Assembly: GCF_004353915.1 (NCBI RefSeq)
Contig: NZ_SMRP01000006.1
Span: 82,447-146,446 of the forward strand
Length of the DNA stretch: 64,000 nucleotides
Reading direction: 5' to 3'
DNA from: Paraburkholderia silviterrae
Lineage (GTDB): Bacteria > Pseudomonadota > Gammaproteobacteria > Burkholderiales > Burkholderiaceae
The notes below the pieces were generated by a model. That model did no database searches. It was not told where the DNA came from and saw only the letters and a program-made list of their open reading frames with translations. The position numbers and the translations under genes were made by a program. Below are positions 28,693-38,899 of this stretch, in pieces (within the stretch, counting starts at the first letter, position 1; every line of letters begins with the position of its first letter).

Positions 28693-30234
28693 TCATGCCG
28701 CCGGGCGTGGCAACCACCAGTTCCTGCGCGCTCCGATATGGAGCTGAACCGTCTTGGTTTCCGTGTAGTCCTCGACCGCCTGCTTGCCGAGCTCACGGCC
28801 GACGCCGCTCGCCTTGAAGCCACCGAACGGCAATTCGGGGTAGCCATCGAGGAACGTGTTCACCCACACCGTTCCCGCATCGACACCGCGCGCGACCGTG
28901 AGGCACGTGTCGATGTTGCTGCTCCAGACTGCGGCAGACAGGCCGTAAGCGGTTTCGTTAGCGATATCGATCGCGTCCTGCGTATCGGCGAACGCGATGA
29001 TGGCGAGCACGGGTCCAAAGATTTCGTCGCGTGCAATGCCCATCTCCGGCTTCACATCGCCGATGATCGTCGGTTCGAGAAAGAGGCCCTTTGCGTCGTA
29101 ACGCTTGCCGCCGAGTCGAACACGCGCACCCGCCGCCACGCCCTTGTCGATGTTGCCGAGAATCTCGTTGAGCTGGTTCTCGCTCACGATCGCGCCGATC
29201 TTGCAGTCCGGGTGCAGCGGGTCGCCCACCGGCACCTGGCGTGCGCGCTCGACTACGGCCTGCGTGAAGCGCTCCGCAATCGATTCGTGCACGAGTACGC
29301 GGCTGCCACTGTTGCAGCATTCGCCGGCGTTGAAATAAACGCCGAACACCACTGCGTCGACCATGGCGTCCCAGTCGCAGTCGGGAAAAACGATCTGCGG
29401 GTTCTTGCCGCCCAGTTCGAGCGCCACCTTCTTCAGATGCTTCGAAGCCAGTCCGCCGAGCAGGCTGCCGACGCGCGTCGAACCCGTAAACGACAGCATG
29501 TCGATGGCCGGATGCTCAGCAAGCGGCTGGCCGACCGTCGGCCCCTTGCCCGTCACCACATTGACGACGCCGGCCGGCACGCCCGCCTGCTCGAGAATCT
29601 CCATCAGGATCACGGTCGTGCTCGACGTCAGCTCGCTCGGCTTCACGACACAGGTACAGCCGGCAGCCAGCGCGAACGGCAGCTTCTGCGAGAGAATCCA
29701 GATCGGGAAATTCCAGGGCGTGATGAGCCCCACCACGCCAATGGGCTGGCGCAGCACGATCCCAAGCATGTCCTCGCCGAGCGTGTCGTAGGCTTCGCCG
29801 CTGGTCGTACGCGCGAGGCTCGCCGCGTATTGCCACAGGTCGACGCAGCCAGTCACTTCGCCGCGCGCCTGTGAGAGCGGCTTGCCCGTTTCGAGCGACT
29901 CGAGCAGCGCCATCTCTTCCGCGCGCGCCTTGATGCCCTCTGCCACGGCGAGCAGCACGCGCGCGCGCTCGACACCCTTGAGCTTCGGCCAGGGGCCGCG
30001 GCGGAATGCAGCGTCGGCGGCGTTGATGGCGGCTTCCACGTCTGCCGAAGTCGCCTCGGGGAACGTGCTCACCACATGCCCGTGCGCGGGACTACGGCGC
30101 TCGAATCGCAGACCGTCCGCCGATTCGGTCCATGTGCCGCCGATGTACATGCGGCCGTTGAACGCCTCGCGCACTGGCGCGGTTTCGTGGGCCAGCAGTG
30201 GCGTGGCAGAAGGGATGGAAGTTGCGTTCGTCAT
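28693..30234 (-). CDS. Aldehyde dehydrogenase
   Basis: 513 residues with the canonical elements: FTGSTRVGSLL for cofactor binding, general base in ALELGGKNPQIVF, and catalytic Cys in NAGECCNSGSRVL. It resembles betaine-aldehyde or gamma-aminobutyraldehyde dehydrogenases in length and motifs. ATG 30234 lies 1 base after the hydratase stop, a coupled start. It likely oxidises the aldehyde produced by the SDR/GMC enzymes or released by the aldolase-like DUF993 protein. Confidence 0.9.
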   Translation of the reverse strand: MTNATSIPSATPLLAHETAPVREAFNGRMYIGGTWTESADGLRFERRSPAHGHVVSTFPEATSADVEAAINAADAAFRRGPWPKLKGVERARVLLAVAEGIKARAEEMALLESLETGKPLSQARGEVTGCVDLWQYAASLARTTSGEAYDTLGEDMLGIVLRQPIGVVGLITPWNFPIWILSQKLPFALAAGCTCVVKPSELTSSTTVILMEILEQAGVPAGVVNVVTGKGPTVGQPLAEHPAIDMLSFTGSTRVGSLLGGLASKHLKKVALELGGKNPQIVFPDCDWDAMVDAVVFGVYFNAGECCNSGSRVLVHESIAERFTQAVVERARQVPVGDPLHPDCKIGAIVSENQLNEILGNIDKGVAAGARVRLGGKRYDAKGLFLEPTIIGDVKPEMGIARDEIFGPVLAIIAFADTQDAIDIANETAYGLSAAVWSSNIDTCLTVARGVDAGTVWVNTFLDGYPELPFGGFKASGVGRELGKQAVEDYTETKTVQLHIGARRNWWLPRPAA

Positions 30235-30235
30235 T

Positions 30236-31018
30236 TCATTGACCCTCGTATTGAGCCGGACGGCGTTCGCGGAAGCTGGCCATGCCTTCGCGCGCATCGC
30301 GTGTCGTCGCGCAGAGCGCGCCGGCCATCGCCTCCAGCGTGGCGGCAGCCCCGCAACCCGCGGCGGCGTTGATCAGTTGTTTCGTGAGCTGCACCGAGAC
30401 CGGCGCGAGCTCCGCCATCTTTTGCGCGATCGCCATTGCGGCGGCGAGCGATGCCTGCGGTTCTGAAATCTCATCGACGAGTCCGATCGCGTAGGCACGC
30501 TGCGCATCGATACGTCGCGCCGTGAGTGCGAGCGATTTGACGTGACTCGGGCCGATCAGCGAGACCAGGCGCTGCGTACCCGACCAACCGGGGCATGTCG
30601 CTATGCCCGCTTCGGGCAGCGCGAAGGTCGCGCCCGGATCGGCAACCCGAACGTCGGCGACCGCCGCCAGTTCGAGTCCGCCTCCGAATGCGGGACCGTT
30701 CAGCGCTGCGACGACAGGCAGGCGCAGCGCCGCCCAGCGATCGAAGATCCGGTGGCCGCGCGAGACCCATACGCGCCACATGTCGAGCGGCGCGAGTGCG
30801 GACCACTGGTTGATATCGGCGCCGACGCAGAAGGCGCGATCGCCCGCGCCGGTCAGCACCACGGCGCGCAGGTCCGCGTCCGCCTCGAGCTGGCCGGCGG
30901 CCTGCTCCAGTTGCCCTAGCATGTCGGGTGTGAGCGCGTTGAGCTTTTCCGGGCGATCGAGCGTCACGACGGCAACCGCGCCGCGCTTGTCGATCTGAAT
31001 CAGTTGCGGCTCAGCCAT
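30236..31018 (-). CDS. Enoyl-CoA hydratase/isomerase family protein
   Basis: 260 residues of crotonase fold: N-terminal VAVVTLDRPEKLNALTPDML, first oxyanion loop GAGDRAFCVGADINQW, second loop ALNGPAFGGGLELAAVADVR. The position of the first catalytic Glu is not clear, so hydratase, isomerase or lyase action are all possible. It overlaps the CoA-transferase gene by 8 bases. Together they show that part of this pathway runs through CoA thioesters. Confidence 0.88.
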   Translation of the reverse strand: MAEPQLIQIDKRGAVAVVTLDRPEKLNALTPDMLGQLEQAAGQLEADADLRAVVLTGAGDRAFCVGADINQWSALAPLDMWRVWVSRGHRIFDRWAALRLPVVAALNGPAFGGGLELAAVADVRVADPGATFALPEAGIATCPGWSGTQRLVSLIGPSHVKSLALTARRIDAQRAYAIGLVDEISEPQASLAAAMAIAQKMAELAPVSVQLTKQLINAAAGCGAAATLEAMAGALCATTRDAREGMASFRERRPAQYEGQ

Positions 31019-32609
31019 GACGTGCCTCCTTGAGCTTCAGTCCGAACGGCGCGTCCGTGAAAATAGCCGCGTCCATGACCTTGAGCGAGGGCGACACGGC
31101 CAGCTCGAAATCGCAAAGGTCGAGCACGTCCCGTTGCAGATCGACGCCCGGCGCGATTTCAACGACTTCGAGCCCGGTATCCGTGAGACGAATCACACAG
31201 CGCTCTGTCACGTACAGCACCTCCTGATTGCGCTGCCGGCCCATGCGGCCGCTGAAGGTCACGTGATCCACGTCCGCGATGAACTTCTTCTTGCCTTCCT
31301 TGACGATGGTGAGGCGCCCGTCGCCCACCTCGATCTTCGCGCCCACCGTGAAATAGCCGCTGAACACGAGCCGCTTTGCGTGCGTCGTGATATCGATGAA
31401 GCCCCCGCATCCGGCGGTGAGGTAAGGTTTGCCTGGCAGCTTCGAGACGTTCACGTGGCCGTTGCGGTCGACCTGCAGGAGCGAGAGCAGCGAAACGTCG
31501 AAGCCGCCCCCCTGGAAGTACACGAATTGCGACGGCGACGGCATGATCGCGTCGGCGTTGCCCGAACAGCCGAACGCGAAGCCCAGCAGCGGCACGCCAC
31601 CCACGGCGCCCTGCTCGATCGCCCACGTCACCTCGTCGCGATATCCCTCTTCCAGCAGAATGCGCGGCACGTTCGCCGAGATGCCGAAGCCGAGGTTCAC
31701 CGCATCGTTCTGTGCGAGCTCCATCGCGGCGCGACGCGCGATAACCTTGTCGGCGTTCCATTCTGCGAATGCAAACGCACTGTCCGGCAGCTTCACTTCG
31801 CCGCTGATCTCCGGGTCATATTCGATCTGCGTCGTCTGTTTTTGCCCGGGATCGACGACCACGTAATCGACCAGGTTGCAGGGAATGTGAACCTGCTGGG
31901 TGTGGAGCGAGCCGGCCTTGACCACGCGCTTGACCTGGGCGATCACAATGCCGCCGTTGTTGCGCACGGCCAGCGCCTGATCGCGACCGCCGAGCAGCGC
32001 ACCTTCGTGCTCGAACGACAGGTTGCCCCGCTCGTCGGCGGTTGTTGCTCGAACGATGGCCACGCGCGGGACAAAATTCTTGTAATGCAGCCATTCGTCG
32101 CCCGCAAACGCGACCTTTTCGACGATGGCATGCTCGGCAGCCAGGGCGTTCATCGCACCGCCCTGTCGAGATGGGTCGACGTACGTGTCGAGACCCACCT
32201 TCGTCAGCACACCTGGGCGCTTTGCGGCTGCTTCGCGATGCATATCGAACAGCACGCCGCTTGGCAGGTTGTACGCACGGATTTCGTTGTCGGTCACGAG
32301 GCGCCAGATGTCCGGCATCGGCAAGCTCGAAGGACCGCTCGGGAACGAGCCGGCAATGATCGTTTCGATCAGCCCTTTCTTCGCAATATGGTCGACGCCC
32401 TTGATGCCGTACATGTCACCGGCGGCGATGGGGTGCAGCATGGTCAGGTTACGCGGATGACCTTCTGCTTCGAAGCGCGCGCCGATGGCCGCGAGCATCG
32501 CATCGGGACAACCGAGGCCGCTCGACGAGCTCACCGTGACGACGTCGCCATCGTCGATCAGGCTTGCTGCCTGGGAGAACGAAATAACCTTGCTGGAACG
32601 CACAATCAA
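31011..32609 (-). CDS. Acyl-CoA:acetate/3-ketoacid CoA-transferase (YdiF/Pct type)
   Basis: 532 residues, single-chain family I CoA-transferase in which alpha and beta halves are fused. N-terminal half starts KVISFSQAASLIDDGDVVTV; the catalytic Glu lies in TWAIEQGAVGGVPLLG in the second half. The length agrees with propionate CoA-transferase and YdiF. It moves CoA between acetyl-CoA or another donor and an organic acid. It follows the Gfo/Idh gene after 15 bases and overlaps the hydratase gene, so it is the entry to the CoA branch. Confidence 0.88.
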   Translation of the reverse strand: MIVRSSKVISFSQAASLIDDGDVVTVSSSSGLGCPDAMLAAIGARFEAEGHPRNLTMLHPIAAGDMYGIKGVDHIAKKGLIETIIAGSFPSGPSSLPMPDIWRLVTDNEIRAYNLPSGVLFDMHREAAAKRPGVLTKVGLDTYVDPSRQGGAMNALAAEHAIVEKVAFAGDEWLHYKNFVPRVAIVRATTADERGNLSFEHEGALLGGRDQALAVRNNGGIVIAQVKRVVKAGSLHTQQVHIPCNLVDYVVVDPGQKQTTQIEYDPEISGEVKLPDSAFAFAEWNADKVIARRAAMELAQNDAVNLGFGISANVPRILLEEGYRDEVTWAIEQGAVGGVPLLGFAFGCSGNADAIMPSPSQFVYFQGGGFDVSLLSLLQVDRNGHVNVSKLPGKPYLTAGCGGFIDITTHAKRLVFSGYFTVGAKIEVGDGRLTIVKEGKKKFIADVDHVTFSGRMGRQRNQEVLYVTERCVIRLTDTGLEVVEIAPGVDLQRDVLDLCDFELAVSPSLKVMDAAIFTDAPFGLKLKEARHG

Positions 32610-32624
32610 TCTCCTGAAACGGGC

Positions 32625-33713
<1,089 letters not shown>

Positions 33714-33732
33714 TCACGAAGTCAAACACTTT

Positions 33733-33746
33733 TTGGAACGTTCCAA
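33733..33746. promoter_or_regulatory. LacI-family operator 3
   Basis: A second exact copy of TTGGAACGTTCCAA, ending 2 bases before the GTG start of the regulator gene. Occupancy here would directly block regulator expression, so autoregulation is likely. Its centre is 77 bases from operator 1, which would allow looping. Confidence 0.75.
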
Positions 33747-33748
33747 TT

Positions 33749-34852
33749 GTGCAAAGCAACATAAAACCCGGGCCCACGATCCAGGACATCGCGGCGGCGG
33801 CCGGCGTGTCGAAGTCGACGGTGTCCCTTGTCCTGCAGGACAGCCCGCGCATCAAGGCCGAGACTGCGGAGAAAGTTCGCGAGGCGGCGCGCACACTAGG
33901 GTATGTCTACAACCGCGGGGCGGCCAACCTGCGCGGACGCCGCAGCACAACCGTCGGCATGGTCATCAACGATCTGACGAATCCGTTTTTCGTCGAATTG
34001 CTCGTGGCGATCGAACGTGTACTCGCGCAGTCCGGCTACACCACGCTGATGGCGCACACCGCCGAAAACGTGGAAACGCAAACGCGCGTGTTGCGCTCGA
34101 TGCGCGAGCAGAATGTGGCCGGACTCATCATGTCCCCTGCCCTTGGCACACCTGGGAGCCTCACAGCCGAGATTCAGTCCTGGGGCATTCCGCTGGTGCT
34201 GGTTATGCGCCCGATGGGCACCGATGTGGACACCGTGGGAGTGAACAACGCACACGGCTTTGCACTCTCGACTGAACACCTGATCCAGCAGGGACACACA
34301 CGAATCGCGTTTGCCGGCAACCGGTCGGGGTATACCGTCGCGAACCAGCGCAGGCAAGGTTATCTGTCGACGATGGCAGCGCACGGATTGGCCGTGGAAG
34401 ACAACTGGATCGTCGACGTGGAGCTCACGCCGAACGGCGGGCGCGATGCGGTGCGCGCCATCTTCGACATGAAGCCTCGGCCGACTGCGGTCGTCTGCTA
34501 CAACGACCAGGTCGCATTCGGGGTGCTGCACGAACTGGACAGGATGGGCAAGCGCGCGGGAAAGGCGCTAGCCGTGGTCGGGTGCGACAACGTCGTAGCT
34601 TCCGAGCACACGAATCCGCCGTTGACCACGCTGTCCGCCGGTGCCGACAAGCTTGGCACCATGGCGAGCAGGACTTTGCTCGCTCGCCTCGAGGGCGCGG
34701 ACGATATCGGCGACGACGTCGTGCAGTTCTTCGCAGAGCCGGAGCTCATCGTCCGTGAGTCCAGCGTCGGCCATCAGAGCGCCCGCACCGCAGTCGAATG
34801 GCGGAAAGGCGGTTCGGTGCAACCTGCACGCAAATCAAAGGACCCCGTATAG
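33749..34852 (+). CDS. LacI-family transcriptional regulator
   Basis: 367 residues. N-terminal LacI helix-turn-helix TIQDIAAAAGVSKSTVSLVLQ, hinge helix near RGAANLRGRRSTTVG, then a periplasmic-binding-like sensor domain (TNPFFVELLVAIERVLAQSG; effector-site VVCYNDQVAFGVLHEL). Start is GTG 33749, squeezed against operator 3 with no clear ribosome-binding site. It is divergent from the 16-kb operon and flanked by three copies of its probable operator. It should release DNA when the pathway's sugar-like inducer is present. The ligand is unknown. Confidence 0.93.
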   Translation: MQSNIKPGPTIQDIAAAAGVSKSTVSLVLQDSPRIKAETAEKVREAARTLGYVYNRGAANLRGRRSTTVGMVINDLTNPFFVELLVAIERVLAQSGYTTLMAHTAENVETQTRVLRSMREQNVAGLIMSPALGTPGSLTAEIQSWGIPLVLVMRPMGTDVDTVGVNNAHGFALSTEHLIQQGHTRIAFAGNRSGYTVANQRRQGYLSTMAAHGLAVEDNWIVDVELTPNGGRDAVRAIFDMKPRPTAVVCYNDQVAFGVLHELDRMGKRAGKALAVVGCDNVVASEHTNPPLTTLSAGADKLGTMASRTLLARLEGADDIGDDVVQFFAEPELIVRESSVGHQSARTAVEWRKGGSVQPARKSKDPV

Positions 34853-35058
34853 CGCGCAATAATCCCGTTGAACCGACTGATGCGCTCCCGGCGCCAAGTA
34901 TATGTTTTGTATTCCTACATATAAAAATTTGAACACTTTTATTATGTAAACTTCGCACTGCAAGCGACCACTTAGCTGTTAGCTGCCTGACTTATGTCGA
35001 GGAACGGCGCGATGGTCAAGGCGGCCGTCCCCTGCGGTCAGCATTTGTGGCCCGTGAG

Positions 35059-35418
35059 TCACGCCTTCCGGACGAATGCCGATTTCAGGCTCATCGCGCC
35101 AAATCCGTCCACCGTGCAGTCGATGTCGTGGTCGCCGTCCACAAGGCGGATGTTCTTCACCCTGGTGCCCATCCTGATCACACCCGCCGAACCCTTCAGC
35201 TTCAGGTCCTTGATCACCGTGACGTTATCGCCGTCCTGCAGCACGTTGCCCGCCGAATCGCGATAAACCGTTGTGGCGGGATCGGCCTGCACGGCCGCAT
35301 CATTCATGGGCCATTCGTGAGCGCACTCAGGGCAGACATACACACTATCGTTCCGGTATAAATATATCCAGAGTGCGCCGATAAATTGCGCACCAGGCTC
35401 TGCGTCTTCCGCTTTCAT
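35059..35418 (-). CDS. PhnA-domain (YjdM-like) protein with atypical N-terminus
   Basis: About 119 residues. The central and C-terminal parts match PhnA/YjdM closely: YVCPECAHEWP, DSAGNVLQDGDNVTVIKDLK and VKNIRLVDGDHDIDC. Normal family members start with a first Cys-x-x-Cys pair that completes a zinc ribbon with CPEC. Here that part reads EPGAQFIGALWIYLYRND and has no Cys, so the zinc site looks incomplete. ATG 35418 is the best start; ATG 35460 abuts its GGAGG. Despite the name, the family is not shown to act on phosphonates. Confidence 0.75.
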   Translation of the reverse strand: MKAEDAEPGAQFIGALWIYLYRNDSVYVCPECAHEWPMNDAAVQADPATTVYRDSAGNVLQDGDNVTVIKDLKLKGSAGVIRMGTRVKNIRLVDGDHDIDCTVDGFGAMSLKSAFVRKA

Positions 35419-35958
35419 GGCCTCGTTTTCAACGAGTCGGTTGCGGATGGCGTGGGGCATCCTCCTCGACTGACTACATAACGCGCGCCAACGCCTGAAG
35501 CCAGGATCAACTGGCTCCCAAGCCGCGAATCAACTGCGTATTGCCAAAAGTACGCTCTATGAAAAATCCACCGATACGGCCTTCGTGCAGCGGTAAATGA
35601 CGTGCGCAAACGCGGGAGCGCGCGCGCCTCGCCACCATTCGCTCGATAGCCACGTGCAAATACGTCGCGCGGCCAAGGCTTGTCAAACTGACTGCTCTGG
35701 AAAAGTAGGCGAATTTTGCATCAGTTAGTCTGACTTTCTGTTTCCCTGAGATCCGCCGCGTGACGAGGAGCGGAATCTGCAATGAAGGCTCCAAGGAGAT
35801 GAAAGACCTTGCGAGTTCACCTGAGGTGAAACTAGACTAGCCTTATCTCCATAAGCACGTAACAGACACGCCCGCTCATCGCAGCAGGACGATGGCTTCA
35901 ATACCCGCCCACCCGGAACCACCCAGTTATCCGAGCCTTTCGCAAGGAGAACCATGCT
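35419..35958. other. Intergenic region upstream of sorA
   Basis: About 540 bases with no convincing gene on either strand. It must hold the promoters for the PhnA-like gene (leftward) and sorAB (rightward), but I could not pick out clear -35/-10 pairs or an operator. Confidence 0.4.
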
Positions 35959-37197
35959 GTGGCCAGACAATTCAAAACGGTTGATGAGCGGCGCCGCGTC
36001 TTGCTGCGTGGCGCAATGGCGGGCGGGCTCGCTGGTTCGCTGACAAGCATCGGCGCTGCTGCCTGGTCGGCCGAGCAGGTCGACCTGCCTTTCGCAGGCG
36101 GGCAACGGGATGTCACAGACGCATTTCCCCAGAAACGTGGCGTGCTTCTGCTCAGAACCCGACCTCCCTTGCTCGAAACCCCCTTCCCTGTCTTCGACAA
36201 GGGAATCGTCACGCCTAACGACCAGTTCTTCGTCAGGTGGCATCTGCCGAACATCCCCAACCGGATTGACGGCGCCGCATTCAGGCTCAACGTTCATGGT
36301 GCCGTGGCGCACGAGTTGAGCCTCAGCGTGAACGAACTGATGACGAAGTTCGAGCAGGTTCAACTCATCGCGGTGAATCAATGCTCGGGAAACTCGCGAG
36401 GGCTGTTTTCACCTCGGGTTGCGGGCGGTCAGTGGGGCAACGGTGCGATGGGCAACGCCGTATGGACCGGCATAAGGCTGCGCGACGTGCTGGCCCGAGC
36501 GATGCTCAAGGCGGACGCAGTGGCGGTTCGCTTTCGAGGCCTCGAAACCGGGGTTTTGCCCACCACGCCGCTGTTCATGAAATCGCTGCAGGTCGACCAT
36601 GCGCAAGACGGCGAGGTGATGATTGCCTATGCGATGAACGGTGAGCCACTGCCGCTCCTCAATGGCTTTCCGATCCGGCTCATCGTCCCCGGTTGGTACT
36701 CGACGTACTGGCTCAAGATGCTTAACGACATCGACGTGCTCACGCAGCCGGACGACAACTATTGGATGGCGAAGGCCTATCTCGTGCCGGACAATCCGCA
36801 AGGCAACGTCGAGCCTGGGCAAAAGGATGTGCACATGGTGCCAATCAGCCGCATGCTTCCACGCTCGTTTGTCACAAATCTCCATGATGATCAGCACGTG
36901 CGAGCCGGACAAGCACTCACAGTCAGGGGCATCGCCTTCGGTGGCGACACCGGATTGCGCGAGGTCCGGGTGTCACCTGACGGCGGCACGTCGTGGCATG
37001 CCGCCAAGCTCGGCGCGGATCACGGCAAATACAGCTTTCGACATTGGGAAGTTCGCCTGACGCCCAAAGCCGGCCCGATGACCATCAAGGTAAAGGCAAC
37101 CAACAGCGCCGGCGTAACTCAGCCCGACGTCCCAAACTGGAATCCAGGGGGGTACATGCGTAACGTGGTTGAATCAACAACGCTGACCGTGATCTGA
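35959..37197 (+). CDS. sorA: Sulfite dehydrogenase, molybdenum subunit (SorA-like)
   Basis: 412 residues. N-terminal export signal DERRRVLLRGAMAGGLAGS resembles a twin-arginine leader, as needed for a folded molybdenum-cofactor protein. The Moco-ligating Cys is in AVNQCSGNSRG; the Mo-binding domain continues through WTGIRLRDVL and the C-terminal dimerisation domain through VRVSPDGGTSWHAAKL. It oxidises sulfite to sulfate in the periplasm and passes electrons to the cytochrome encoded 10 bases downstream. Start is GTG 35959, with GGAG 9 bases upstream. Confidence 0.9.
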   Translation: MARQFKTVDERRRVLLRGAMAGGLAGSLTSIGAAAWSAEQVDLPFAGGQRDVTDAFPQKRGVLLLRTRPPLLETPFPVFDKGIVTPNDQFFVRWHLPNIPNRIDGAAFRLNVHGAVAHELSLSVNELMTKFEQVQLIAVNQCSGNSRGLFSPRVAGGQWGNGAMGNAVWTGIRLRDVLARAMLKADAVAVRFRGLETGVLPTTPLFMKSLQVDHAQDGEVMIAYAMNGEPLPLLNGFPIRLIVPGWYSTYWLKMLNDIDVLTQPDDNYWMAKAYLVPDNPQGNVEPGQKDVHMVPISRMLPRSFVTNLHDDQHVRAGQALTVRGIAFGGDTGLREVRVSPDGGTSWHAAKLGADHGKYSFRHWEVRLTPKAGPMTIKVKATNSAGVTQPDVPNWNPGGYMRNVVESTTLTVI

Positions 37198-37207
37198 GGG
37201 AGCGGCC

Positions 37208-37555
37208 ATGAAAACCGGCATCTCAGCGACTGTCATTGTGCTGGCCGCAGCGGCTTCTTGTGCGTATGCACAGCCGTCGGACCACAACTCACTTGCGGCC
37301 GGCGTGAATCGCACCGTCGAAGTCTCGTTTCCGGAAAGCACCACCGTGCTTCCGCCCGGCGAGGGTGCCGAGATAGTGAACTCGCAGTGCGTCATTTGCC
37401 ACTCGGCGGGCATGATTACGCGACAGCCTCCGCTCTCATTCGACCAGTGGAAAGCTGAAGTGGAAAAGATGCGCACGACATATGGCGCGCCGTTACCTGT
37501 CGATCAGATTGAGACGGTGGCCCGCTATCTCGCCACCATCAACGGAAAGCACTAG
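37208..37555 (+). CDS. sorB: Sulfite dehydrogenase cytochrome c subunit (SorB-like)
   Basis: 115 residues with a signal peptide (MKTGISATVIVLAAAASCAYA) and a single heme-binding motif in NSQCVICHSAGMI. The distal heme ligand is likely the Met in EVEKMRTTYG. It follows sorA by 10 bases with a GGGAGCGGCC site. SorB takes electrons from SorA and hands them to the respiratory chain. Size and motif agree with SorB. Confidence 0.9.
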   Translation: MKTGISATVIVLAAAASCAYAQPSDHNSLAAGVNRTVEVSFPESTTVLPPGEGAEIVNSQCVICHSAGMITRQPPLSFDQWKAEVEKMRTTYGAPLPVDQIETVARYLATINGKH

Positions 37556-37674
37556 ACTTCAGTCCAGTTGTCCAGCCTGCTTTGCCAGGCTCTGGTGCAA
37601 ATTTGAGCCCGATGGGTTAGGGTCAGGGGTTTGACGCGCGCAGGGCGAAACGCGATGTGGCCGCAGCTAAAGCC

Positions 37675-38026
37675 TTTTTCAGCAAGGCTGATCAAACATC
37701 AGGGCCGGCCTCCGGAGACGATCACGCTCGACGGGTACGCCGCCTCGCACCGGGCCGTGCGTGAGATGAAGGTCGATGGTCTGCTGCTCGCGGACACGAA
37801 GGTCCGGTCCTCGAAGTATCTAAACAATCTGATCGAGCAGGACCATCGAAACATCAAATCGAGAACGAATGTGATGCTCGGTTTCAAACGGTTCCGAAAT
37901 GCCGCGATCACGATTTCAGGCATCGAGTTGATGCATCGTATTCGCAAGGGCCAGTTTGACTTCTCCGCTCTCGGGATCAGGAGCACCGCTTCGCCTGCCG
38001 CCTGGAATACCGTTCTTTTTAATTGA
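37675..38026 (+). pseudogene. IS6-family transposase, C-terminal fragment
   Basis: The frame includes two of the three DDE residues: Asp in TLDGYAASHRAVREMK and Glu in SSKYLNNLIEQDHRNIKSR, followed by FKRFRNAAITISGIELMHRI, a strong IS6/IS26-group pattern. The N-terminal helix-turn-helix and first Asp are missing; intact proteins are about 230 residues. The 5' junction lies just downstream of sorB, near 37620-37675. No inverted repeats were identified with confidence. The element is dead. Confidence 0.85.
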
Positions 38027-38268
38027 TAAGGCATCCAAATTTTTGACAGGCGTCTCGACCGGACCAACTATTTGCACCAGAGCCGGTTTCGCTTCCTTGG
38101 CGCTGTTGTCCATTACAGAGCCTTCACGTATCGTGTTCCGTTGACTGAAGGCTGGTCAGAGCCGGGCTCAATGCAGGCAAAAGTAACTTCTGCTCCAGAA
38201 AGTATGCGACGGACTCCGCCGCATACTGATTTCGGCTGAAAGCCATACGCCTGGCCGGGCGCCTATGT

Positions 38269-38472
38269 TCAGAACCCTTGTGCGGTTCCCGTGGAGTGTG
38301 CGACCAGCAGCACCACGCCCAGAATGCAGGCGCCGATGAGGGCGGCCAGTCCAACTGCTACGAACGGCAGCCAGCTGAAGTTCACATTGGCGAAGTCGGC
38401 CTCGTGGGCCGCACTTTTGCGCACGCCGAAGAAGCTCCACAGAACGATGCGTACCATGCGGATGAGTTCCAT
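38269..38472 (-). CDS. DUF2970 small membrane protein
   Basis: 67 residues: an amphipathic N-terminus with MVRIVLWSFFGVRKS, a short acidic loop, and one membrane helix (FVAVGLAALIGACILGVVLLV). This matches DUF2970, a family found almost only in beta- and gammaproteobacteria and of unknown function. The second of two adjacent Met codons (38472) is better placed from GGAGGAA. Confidence 0.8.
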   Translation of the reverse strand: MELIRMVRIVLWSFFGVRKSAAHEADFANVNFSWLPFVAVGLAALIGACILGVVLLVAHSTGTAQGF

Positions 38473-38899
38473 CATTTCCTCCGTTTCACTCGATCACATG
38501 GCGCCATGTTCAAACTTCCTTATGAACGGGAAAAGCAGCAGTTGCGGACGATTTGACGGATGCAGCCCGTGTGGCTTGTGTGCAGACACGACAAATGCCC
38601 CGGCACTCGCGTGCCGGGGCCAAATGCTTGCCACGCTACAGGCAATAAGAGCCGCAAGCTCTGCGGGTTTAGGTGATGATCCAGGCACTCGCGCAGTAAT
38701 CCCGGCGCACCCCGGGAGAACAGACCCGGACTTCGATGCGCGCTGGCCGCAATGATCCGCCCCTATGGAGTCACCGTACAGAAGCAGACGACGCAAAAAT
38801 CACCACCGCAGATCGCTTCTCAATTCCGGCGAGACATACGAAAATCGAACCGGATAATTGCGTACCCCCCAACAACATCATTTCAACGAGCGCAAGCGC
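38473..38899. other. Intergenic region with GC-rich stem-loop
   Basis: No supported gene. A strong hairpin at 38597-38620 (GCCCCGGCAC, TCGC loop, GTGCCGGGGC) has no T tract, so it may be a bidirectional termination or REP-like element. The 3' part must carry the promoter of the MocR regulator. Confidence 0.45.

Noticed and set aside
27307..29874. 855-codon open frame on the plus strand
   Set aside because: Antisense shadow of the binding-protein and aldehyde dehydrogenase genes; caused by GC-rich third positions, no family resemblance.
38597..38620. Strong GC hairpin as a rho-independent terminator
   Set aside because: No T tract on either strand; kept only as a note on the intergenic region.
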